DNA of 64,000 nt from Allacma fusca (Eukaryota; Arthropoda; Collembola; Symphypleona; Sminthuridae), in the NCBI GenBank assembly GCA_947179485.1, contig OX359246.1, positions 14,942,001 through 15,006,000 of the forward strand. Direction: 5' to 3'. Of the stretch, positions 35,449-44,821 are shown in pieces (the stretch's first letter is position 1; every line of letters begins with the position of its first letter). The notes under the pieces were generated by a model. It searched no databases, was not told the DNA's origin, and saw only the letters and a program-made list of their open reading frames with translations. Made by a program: the position numbers and the translations under genes.

Positions 35449-36343
35449 TTTGACTGTTGGACGCGAGAAATAAAATAGGTAATGTATTTTTTTAAATTGG
35501 TTTTAGAAAATATAGACAATATTGAGAATCCAATATAAGGTGAATCTTAAAGTAATGCGAAGCATCACGGGTTAATGCTTTGGGAATGTGAATTTGAATA
35601 TTGATTGCATGTAATGTATGAATTGGAGCAATTGTAAAGAAACGAAAGAGTTTTCGGGTGATTGTTTAACTGTGACGTGATACTGGTCTCTTGCTCCAGA
35701 ATTATTGACGAAAAACCAATATACGTAAAGCTAGAATATTGACAACAGAATTAGATCTAAATTAAAGTATCTAGATATGGGCTGAGTACGCCGCGACCGG
35801 AATTATTTACCCTTCAATGTAGACCTCAAACCAGAATTTTGTTAAAAATTTTATTTCATTTCTGTAATTAACTTTGGTCAAGAATTTAGCAAAATAATTA
35901 GAACTAGCATAAAATTTTGTAAGGCTTTCAAAATTATAAATTGTTTACAGTTTCAATGAACAAAAGGCTACAGCCAGAGCTCGAAAATTATATTCGTGGA
36001 ATAATTTGACATACGTTGTAACGCCAGTTACATTGCCCAAAACGCAGAATTTCAGGCACAAGTGCAGCTTTTGAAAATGCCCTGATTTTGGGCATTTTGG
36101 CCAGATCAAGTTTGGAATTTCAGGTATTTTTTAGGAACCAAAATTGGATCACTAGATTAGATTCAGAATATCCAAATGTATAGGAGAGCAAAAGTCACAA
36201 ATGTAAATGTTGGATAATTCGCTTGTTGGTTAATATTAATTGAAGAAACATTTTCTGCAAAATGAATTCCATTTCAATGACATAAAAATAAAATGTAGGC
36301 GATAAAATTTATCTTTCCTGTGAAAATGAATTTCAATCATAGC

Positions 36344-38128
36344 CAGTGCTCGAACTGGGTACAGAAACGGTGTGCCCGTACCCATACCTATACCCTAATA
36401 TCGGGTACGACGAAATGCTTTACCTATACGCGTACCTGAGTACCCGGGTAAATATTTTCGGTGCCCGTACCCATACTTGAGAATAAGATGTAATTCCTGT
36501 ACCCATAACATAACTGTACCCATAATGTACCCCAAACCTGTACCCGTACCTGAGTACCTACTATTTGTACCCGGGTAATACTCAGGTACTGCAGGATTGG
36601 CCCATTGAAAATGCTCTACGATATTTGCTTGCTTAGATGAAAATGCTAAATATCCCCAATTTGTCCAGTTTTTACCAGCTATTGAAAATGCTGGGGATTT
36701 TGGGTATTTTCTCTAAACATTAGGAGTTTAGATTCTTTTAAAAAAAACTCTGCTTTTAAGCTTCGAGAGCATGAAAGAATATTGTTCCTGGATAAATATT
36801 TGTCTCCAAAATCTTTATTCATAGAAGATTCTAAGATACTTTTCATGAAGTTTCTGTGTAGGTCCTGAAGTTAAGAATTGAGTTTATTACCATTAAAATA
36901 GGATGCTAGGTAAGTAAAGTTGGAGGAAAGTACGATTTCCTGATCTCACCATTTTTCCATCAACGATCTATGTACAAAACAATATATTGGAACACTGTAT
37001 AGAAAATGTTATACGGATTAATTGGAGTTAAACATAATTTTTCCAAGTCAGAAATTGAGGTTTTAGGGCGTAACTATAGGAGGTAGAATTGAATATTTAT
37101 TTTGTATTGAAGCTTTAAAATACTAACACTCATATAAGTTTTGTATTTATGATGCCTGAGAAAGCAATGTTTCACCAAGGCAAGTGAAAGCAGACTCAAA
37201 TACCCATCAGAACTTTGAAAGTCAAGCACAGATGCCTCCGCTAAAGACACCAAAATCATCAAGAATAACCAAAGCAAGGAATGATATTGACCAGGATTTT
37301 ATACATTCCTGGAATTTCTTAAATAATTTTAGCAATAAATTTTCAAAGTGCTATAAATGCCGAAAATTTAAAGCGCCATAAATGCCGAAAATTTAAAGCG
37401 CCATAAATGCCGAAAATTTAAAGCGCCCAAAATGCCTTGGCATTTTCAAATGGCCAACCCTGGGTACTTGTATCAATAAGAAATCTGGAAGGATCTGGCT
37501 CAAAGCTAACAAATGCATATTTATTCGAAATTTATCTCATAACGCGTCTTGATATAATTTGTATGTTATAAGCCCCAAATGAAGCTAATTAAAAGCTAAA
37601 TTTAATCTCAAGAACGTGCCCCTTGAGATTCTTTTTTGATTAGCTCCATTGTATTTCGATTAATAGGCCATCTGGCGGACTCTTTACATGCTATTTGTTG
37701 ATTAGATTTCCGAGAAGAATGATTACTGTAGAAGCGTTAAAATGCAACGACCGCGTAATCAGAAACATAACGAAGCCCCGTGGCTTTCTCTGACACGAGT
37801 ATCAGTATACGCAAGAGCAAAGCAGATTTAGTCATAGTAATGCAACCCAGTAGGAATTCTCAAAGTACCCAAAAATACTCGGGTACAGCACGCACGGTAT
37901 TTTACCTGGTGATACCCGTAACTATTGGGTACTACCCGATTGCCACTGAGTGAGTATCCATACCCGTACCTGCACCTGTAATTACCCACCTTATTGTTTA
38001 AAATCCAGAGTATCCGGATAGTACACGAGTATTTACGAGTACACAGTTTCTGTACCCTGGTAGATCCTGTACCAGTGCCCATACCCATTTATCCGAGGAT
38101 TAATTACCCGTACCCAGTCCGAGCACTG
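36344..38128. mobile_element. hAT-like element, GTACCC-word family, copy 2
   Basis: Perfect 8-bp duplication ATCATAGC (36336-36343 and 38129-38136). The ends are CAGTGCTCGAACTGGGTAC and, reverse-complemented, CAGTGCTCGGACTGGGTAC. GTACCC words fill 36350-36600 and 37860-38125. The paralogous block at about 49440 reads TCAATCATAGCATGACAG without an insert and is a natural empty site. It contains a nested element at 36592-37462, also present in copy 1. Confidence 0.9.
36592..37462. mobile_element. nested hAT-like element, AAAATGCC-word family
   Basis: The ends are CAGGATTGGCCCATTGAAAA and, reverse-complemented, CAGGGTTGGCCATTTGAAAA. Words of the AAAATGCC / GGCATTTT type cluster at both ends, and a three-fold GCCATAAATGCCGAAAATTTAAAGC-type repeat sits at about 37350-37430. 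The flanks GGTACTG and GGTACTTG suggest a decayed duplication within a GTACCC word. The same insert at the same place occurs in the 28634-30434 copy, so it predates the spread of that composite. Confidence 0.6.
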
Positions 38129-38136
38129 ATCATAGC

Positions 38137-39271
38137 ATTGTTGGCATGCAGAATAAAAATATTATCGACCCTAATTCCTGGGAAAATGACTGGAGTAAAA
38201 ACCAGTGTACATCCACCACACAGGTCTTCTAAATATTGCTTTTTTAATTTATCTGTGTATACTAAAAAATACTTTGTGGATTCAAATTTGAACAGAAAAC
38301 ATCTCTGACCTTAGCAATATGAATACATGTAAAGGGATATATGCATATTTGAAGGACGGAGGAGGTTCAATTTACGTCGTTACATAAACCAAAACCACAT
38401 CAATATAAATATCAGTTAAGGTATTTTCGAACGCTTTTCCTCGAATATTGCAAATACAATTTCAAATCGACTTTCAAATTGTACAACTTGTGGTATTTGA
38501 TTCCACAATTCTGCTCAAAATACACTTTGTCCTTGAATGGAAATGCTCAATTGGCCTTGAATTAAAACGCCCAAAATGCCCTTGTCCAATATGCCCTATT
38601 GTGCCGTCCTCCCCCGAAATGAAAATGGCCAAAATGCCAGTCATTTCCAAACCGACACACCCTAACTGCAAAAAAATCCGACCAACACCTCAGGTAAAAT
38701 TCAGCAGTTTAATTGTTTGTAAAAATGACGAAATTTTCATTCCGAAAGACACCCGACTTTATTTTGCGGTTTGAAGCTCGATGTCCGGTAATATCGATCC
38801 AAGTAAATACTGTATTAAAAGATCTGAGAATACATTTTCAGGAAAATGCAAAACCTTACATACGATTGTTTATGTAATGTTTTTATGTAATGTTCACGTA
38901 AATTTTCTAACAATCCCACACTCAATACCGTTCAAAATGCATATTTTGCGAAACGATTTGGAGATGGAGATATTTTAACCCTCATTTGACCCTCAAAATG
39001 TACAACTAGCTCAACAAAGATGGATACTTGTCGTTTCTGCTTCCACGAAACCTATTGAGACAAATTTTTCTTTAGACGGAATGACACTAAAATACAGAAG
39101 AACCGGCCTCGTTGGCGGATGACGTTTCCCCATAACCTAATACGCAAATATGGTAAATCAAACCTAATTCGACAATTTTTTCTGGGTTTACAAACCCATA
39201 ATAGCGTAAACCATTAGCATAAACGATATCAAAGCATTATGCAGGACACATATATAAGTAATATCAGCATG
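38137..39271. other. duplicated 3' flank of array unit
   Basis: No gene. Paralogous to 49440-50950 and, in part, to 61740-62200 (shared words such as CATTCCGAAAGACACCCGAC and CGATGTCCGGTAATAT). A patch of AAAATGCCC words lies at 38530-38650. Confidence 0.5.
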
Positions 39272-40638
39272 TCAATGCAAAACAAGTAAACTGACGGTTG
39301 ACTCGAACAAAAATTTTAACATTGTTAAGACCAGACCATAATCTACAAAATAATAGGACCCCACAGTAATTCGTAGAGGCTTGCAACTCCTTGCAAATTT
39401 TTGAATACCAGGTGATTGCTCCTTTCTTGACCAACTCTGTACAGCTTTCTTGGCAAAATCCTCAACTCGAGCTAAATATGTAAACACTACGCTTAAATAG
39501 GACAGATTAATCGCTGCTCCGAAAAACATCAAAATCGAGATCATCCCTCCAACTCGGATGGACCCGTACACACAAAAAATAGTTCCCAGTAAGAAGAGCC
39601 ACTCATTAGCAGGAATTATAATTGGGCTATAGATATCCATTGAAAATGCATTCAGAACCTGCAACTCCCGGTACATCCGCATGAATTCGGATTCCGTTCG
39701 TAAAAAGTCATGAGTGGAGTATTTCTTTCGTCCCAGCCTACAAAATGAAAATATTGAATTTAAAACGCCAATTTTTACATCCATACATCTGCACACTCCA
39801 TATAAAATTACACTGATAAAATTAACAGCTAACACAGACCTTAAAAATTTGTAAAACTTACCGAAATTCTTGTAAAATAAAAACCAATGCAAAAACGTAG
39901 TCCAGAGCTGGAAACGCTGTAAACATTAAACCAAACCAAGCCAAGATTTGATGCATGAAGACAACATCCTGAATCACAACTGCCGGAATGAGCAAATACA
40001 ACGGCAAGTCAAAGAGGGATGTTGGAAGGACAGGAATCTTGGTTTGCAAATTCATCACAACAAAGAAGATAAATTGTATAACTAGTGTAAGGTTATACAA
40101 AGCTAGAAAGAAAACTCCTGGAAAATCAGTTTTGAAATTTTTTCCAAAATACTCTTGAGCCTTTGGAACGAATTTCCCTGTGAATTATAAAACATAAACT
40201 TTAGTGTTAAACATTCTAGTCGCATCAAATATTTGGTAACAAATGTTATTTTTTAATAAATTACTTTTAAACTTATTAGCGAATGTAATATATTGGAGCT
40301 GAAACACGGGAAGTTCATAGCGAGTTCTTATTGTGTTCATATGTAAAGTTATCGGAAATAACGAGCAAAGAATCCATGTTGTTCCCACCATAAAATAAGC
40401 CAAATGAGTATTGGACTCCTGCGTTCGCCGAAACGTCTGGACAGTTCTCACAAAAAGCCAGACAACTAACAGAAATGAGGCAAAAATCGAATAGTACCAC
40501 AAAAATAATTCGCTGGTGCACAATTTTAGACGAAGCTTCTTTGTATTTGGGTCCCATCTATGTATATGGCACGCAGCCCAAAAATGAGCCCCAGGTGTAA
40601 CCTTTAAAAAATGTTTTACTTGCAATGTGTCCTAACAT
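39272..40638 (-). pseudogene. 7TM chemoreceptor-like copy E, one 4-bp insertion
   Basis: Exons are 40265-40638, 39862-40177 and 39272-39737, with all splice sites intact and exons 2 and 3 the same length as in intact copies (316 and 466 bp). Exon 1 is 374 bp instead of 370: CCATATAGATGG became CCATATACATAGATGG, so the frame hits TAG right after VPYT at residue 25. Without those four bases the gene would encode a full-length protein. No in-frame ATG offers an alternative start. It is either a very young pseudogene, a segregating null allele or a base-calling error. Confidence 0.75.
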
Positions 40639-40714
40639 TTTAAATGATCTAGAATGGTGACTGTAAAGACAATTATTGTAGTTAGAAACGCTAAGTGAAA
40701 TATATAGATATACA

Positions 40715-40815
40715 TAATATATTAGATCTGGGTAGAGATTCACTTTTTAACACAAGGAGTACGTTTTATTCCCAACAAAGTTTTGAGCTTTGACTTTTCG
40801 TCAGAAAAATTTGGA
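40715..40815 (-). mobile_element. Penelope-like 3' end fragment
   Basis: Closely resembles 62390-62480, the 3' end of the Penelope-like element at the right edge (AGATTCACTTTTTAACACAA, then the CGTCAG...AAAGC...GTT motif). The same fragment occurs at 58318-58415 in the equivalent position upstream of copy H, so it was duplicated with the unit. Confidence 0.55.
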
Positions 40816-41309
40816 CTATATTATAAATGGTGACTAAGTTTGCTAATTATTTTAGCGAACATTCGATGTTCTATAGAACATTTTATCGGCAACCTGTTTG
40901 GAAAATTCCTGAGCAGAAAAAATTTCAAGCTCAAACGCCCGAGTTGATGTGAACTTATGTAAATGTAATAATCTCAAGAAAGCAGGCTAATGATTCAGTT
41001 GGAATATAATAAGAACTTGTTGGCGGATATCTCATAATTTTACCTTCCTCAAACGGACCGCCCAGACATAATGAATAAAATTAGTTTCATTATACATCAT
41101 TACAACCAATGTAGTCGGGAATAATGCGCGTGTGTTTTCAAGACAGGGTAAACAAATAAATATGTATCTATATAAGATTCGAATGATTACTGCCACTGCG
41201 TTGAATAAGCAAAAAATGACAATATAATTAAACTTGTTAGTGTTTGTAGGTAGTTCACAGTGGTTCGACATTAATAGTATTAAATATAGGAAGGATATGT
41301 ATAGGGTAG

Positions 41310-41615
41310 GCTGAGTCATTTGGACACCTTTGTTAGGATTATAGCTCCTCACGGGTCGAGTATAGTTATCCATACCGTACTCGTACTTGGAACCGTACTC
41401 GAGTTGTCGGGCCAAACTCCCACTTGACCCGGACTTGTGTCTTGAAGTACGATTAAAAAATTCTTTACTCGGAGGACGGTATTATATTTCTTAATTTTTT
41501 ATCGAACTTAGACCGTACTTACGAGTATGAAACGTTTATACCGAAGTACTCCAAAAAAATTAGTTTTTTTCTTCATTTTTTGTTAAAGAGAGATTGACGT
41601 AGACAGCAAGTAGTA
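41310..41615. other. GTACTCG-word insertion of unknown type
   Basis: Present in this block but absent from the paralogous block near 58900-58930. Contains scattered CCGTACTCG / CGAGTACGG words in both orientations, like the other word-built elements, but no inverted ends or target duplication could be fixed. Confidence 0.35.
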
Positions 41616-41619
41616 AATT

Positions 41620-41974
41620 CAGCAAACAGTATGTACTACTAATGAAAAGCTGGAAGTTCATAGTGGGTTTGGTCCAATTTATATTTAACACACTAGAAAA
41701 AATTCAGCAAAGCATCCTGATCATTCAAATCACAAAGTAAAGGGAATGAGTTTTGACTCCTTTATTCTTTCAAACATCTGCACCGATCGTATCGATAGCC
41801 AGAAGAACTGTACAATTGATGCAAAGATTGAAAAAAGTCATCAAGGTAACTCACTATTATGCAAATTTGGCCAAAGCCGTTCAATTTAACGATTCCATTT
41901 GTATGGTATACAACCCAAAAACTAACACCGTGAGTACCTTTTGAAAATATCTCTTTTACAATGGGTTCTAACAT
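41620..41974 (-). pseudogene. exon-1 relic, second chemoreceptor subfamily (P3)
   Basis: An ATG at 41972-41974 opens a frame related to P2 (VKEIFSKGTHGVSFWVVYH.NG, then GFGQI). Traces of the end of exon 1 (AAACAGTATGTACTACTAATG) lie at 41620-41650. The frame is broken and no later exons follow. Confidence 0.5.
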
Positions 41975-42332
41975 AACGATTTTTAGACGTCAGCAACAAA
42001 TTAAGTAGTGTATTTTCAAAAATTGGGTTTAGAAAATATTGAGAATCCAATACTATAAAGTGAATCATAACGTAATGTGAAGCAGCAGGGGTAAATACTT
42101 TGGGGACGGGAATTTGAAGGATGATTGCATGTAATGTATAAATTGGAATAATTGTACAGAACCGAAAGAGTTTTCTGGGGATTGTTTGAACTGCAGCGTG
42201 ATACTAGACTCTTACGTTTTGTAAGGCTCTCAAAATTATAGATTGTTTACAGTTCCAACCAACAAATTGCTACATCCATAGCTCGGAAACTATATTCGTG
42301 GAGTAATTTGACAAACGTTGTTCCAGCTAGGT

Positions 42333-43142
42333 TAAGGTTCTCAACGGATAGGATAATCCCCTTATTCTATCCGTATCCTATCCGATTCGAATTTTTACCG
42401 ATAAAACTGTAGCGTATCCGATCCTATCCGCTTCCATCGGATTAAAAATTATGTTATCCGAAGCTTATCCGTAAATTTTCGAACGGCGTATTTATCCTAT
42501 CCGAAGCCGTCGGATACGAAAAAGGAACTATCCGATCAGTTTTAAATACAATATGGTGTTAGCTTATAACGTATTGTAATGCCAAAAGAAACGGTGTATA
42601 TATGTTTGCTTGGCAAAATATTAAATATAAATAATTTAAGAATTGAGAGTTTTCTGTTTCGCATATCAGATATTCGCAAAAATTAATAACTTACTGGAAA
42701 CCTTTAACAATTTAAAGCATATAGAACAGGTAACTAGAATAAGCAGCTGAAATTCAAAATATGACTGAATTTCTGGTCATAACATAAATACTCCAAGTAC
42801 AAAAACAAAGAAAAAAGTACAAACGTTTTGAGAAATTGCCGAACTAATGTCCTGTCGGTGATTACACCAGACAGTAATTATTAGAGTGGTCGTCACGTTT
42901 TCAAAAATTCGTTTATCTAAGGATATCCTCGGATATCCGTCGGATTATCCGTAAAACAAAAAGCCGCCATCCAATCCGGTCGGATATTTTATGTATTGTA
43001 GTATCCGATCCTATCCGGGATTTTTCTCGGATGGGAATGACAAAACCGATCCGTTCGGATAAATATCGGATCGGATAATCTTCAGTTTTATCCCATCCAT
43101 ATCCGTATCCGTTCGGATATATCCGATCCGTTGAGAACCTTA
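42333..43142. mobile_element. hAT-like element, ATCCG-word family
   Basis: Perfect 17-bp inverted ends TAAGGTTCTCAACGGAT. The left flank AGCTAGGT (42325-42332) recurs on the right as AGCTATAAAGGT (43143-43154), that is, the same 8-mer with a 4-bp insertion. Paralogous blocks near 28430 and 60430 run through this site uninterrupted. The interior is dominated by TATCCGATCCG / CGGATCGGATA words in both orientations (42345-42540 and 42910-43130). Confidence 0.82.
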
Positions 43143-43673
43143 AGCTATAAAGGTCACGTTCGCCTGCTAGAATTATGAAATCTCAGTATTCCAGCACAAA
43201 TTGTAAGTATCTTTCTTGTCTGAGCTGAATGTTAATTTCAATAGGAAAAACGAAATGCAGATTTCGACCAAAAATTGATTTATTACAGCGTGTAGCTGGG
43301 CGTGCGCGAGGACGGTAAGATAGAATAGCAGTTTAAGGGGTCTGAGTGTTAGTTGGCAGATCTGACAATGAGTGGAGCATGCAAGCTATAAATGTGATCG
43401 CTAGAACTAGAAACTCTAATCCGCAGCCGTTACCACACGCCGATGGACGCTAGAGGAAAATCAAGAGAGAGAAGTGGAAGCCGGCTAAAGCAGACGCGTT
43501 CTTAACTAGCTCCCGAATATTGATTGCTCCACAACGTTTGGCAGTTATTCAAGTTGTATTTAGGTTTATTTGCTTATTATTACTACAGCTACATTTTCTG
43601 CTATTGGGAAGTAGACATAACATGAAGTTAATTAATATTTTATACATCCATGGAATATTTGAATGGGCTTATG
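43143..43673. other. duplicated block, no gene
   Basis: Paralogous to 60440-60940 (shared CCGCAGCCGTTACCAC and CAGACGCGTTCTT). No coding region. Confidence 0.5.
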
Positions 43674-44017
43674 CAGGGGTCGGATTTTTGTAAATCTCCC
43701 TGGAAGAGCATTTCTGAATTTCCCTGCTGCATATTCGTCGCAGCGGGAAATTAGACTGAGTAGACCAAAAGTTTTTGAGCTCATGAAATTCGTGGAAAAT
43801 TATCCATTTTTGGTGACCTTTTCGAACGGAAGTACTCTCCCGAAGCAACACAGTAATCAGTACTTGACCCGGATGACCAAAGTGGGGACAGTAGAGGAAA
43901 ATCACACTGAATCAGCTAAGTCTAAATTTTAACTAGTATACGCGGGCCGAGCACTACCTTATCATTGTGGGACTATACCTGTGATACTAGCACTGGACTT
44001 TGTTTCTATCTAGTTAC

Positions 44018-44821
44018 ATGGATAACGGAGGGATTCCAGCTGTGGAAGGGAACGGGCAACCTGGAAAGATTATAACTCTAAATGACCTTTACTTGCTGAT
44101 GGTTGAGAACCATAGGAAGTTGGACGAAAACCATAGGAAGCTCGAGAAAAAGTTGGAGGACACTGTCATGGAAACTAGTGCAGAATTAGCGAGGAAAATT
44201 CAGGAGAGCAATAAAGCATTATTGGAAAGGGTTACAAAGGTGGAAGAAGATCAGGTGACTATCCGGCTGGACCTTACCAAGCATGTTGAAGAGATCAACT
44301 CGACTGTTAAGGGATTTAACACTGCAGTTACAGCACAAATTCGAGAGGAGATTATTGAGTTTGAGAGACGGAAGCAACGTCAGAATAATTTCATAATTTT
44401 TGGTATGGAGGAAAAGGACGAGCAAACTGACGCGAAATTTGTGGGAACACTAATTTCAAAGCTTTGTCCGGGCGAAACAATGAAGACCAGGATATCGAGG
44501 ATTGGAAAGCCAGGCGTTTTCCCAAGAAAGGCGAGACCAGTTTTGGTATCAATGGATAAGCTGAGAGATAAAAGAGGAGTCCTTAATGCCGCTAAGTCTA
44601 GAATGAGAATAATGCCAGAGTATTCCAAAATCACTCTGAAGCAAGATCTGACGAGAAAACAGAGGGAAGAATGGCAATATAGGGGCGCCCAGAAGGAAAC
44701 CAACTCTAAGTTGCAATCAGGAGTGGAAACCCCGGGAAGAGCCGTAGTAACTGGAGTAAAAAGAAGAATACAATTTAAAGGGGGGCCGGAGCCTCGGGAT
44801 AGTAAAATATCGAAACAGTGA
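44018..44821 (+). CDS. LINE ORF1 protein, nucleic-acid-binding
   Basis: 267 aa from the first ATG. ORF1 proteins of LINEs coat the element RNA. A coiled coil covers roughly residues 20-115 (heptad-like, including the near-duplicate NHRKLDENHRKLEKKLE). It is followed by RRKQRQNNFIIFGMEE, typical of the start of the RRM-like domain in such proteins, then RISRIGKPG, RPVLVSM and ITLKQDLTRKQREEW, matching the usual RRM/C-terminal order. There is no zinc knuckle. It ends at TGA (44819-44821), in the same frame as ORF2. Confidence 0.82.
   Translation: MDNGGIPAVEGNGQPGKIITLNDLYLLMVENHRKLDENHRKLEKKLEDTVMETSAELARKIQESNKALLERVTKVEEDQVTIRLDLTKHVEEINSTVKGFNTAVTAQIREEIIEFERRKQRQNNFIIFGMEEKDEQTDAKFVGTLISKLCPGETMKTRISRIGKPGVFPRKARPVLVSMDKLRDKRGVLNAAKSRMRIMPEYSKITLKQDLTRKQREEWQYRGAQKETNSKLQSGVETPGRAVVTGVKRRIQFKGGPEPRDSKISKQ

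Noticed and set aside
41762-41974. 70-codon frame as a functional small gene
   Set aside because: It matches the start of a chemoreceptor-like exon 1, is broken relative to relatives, and lacks the later exons.
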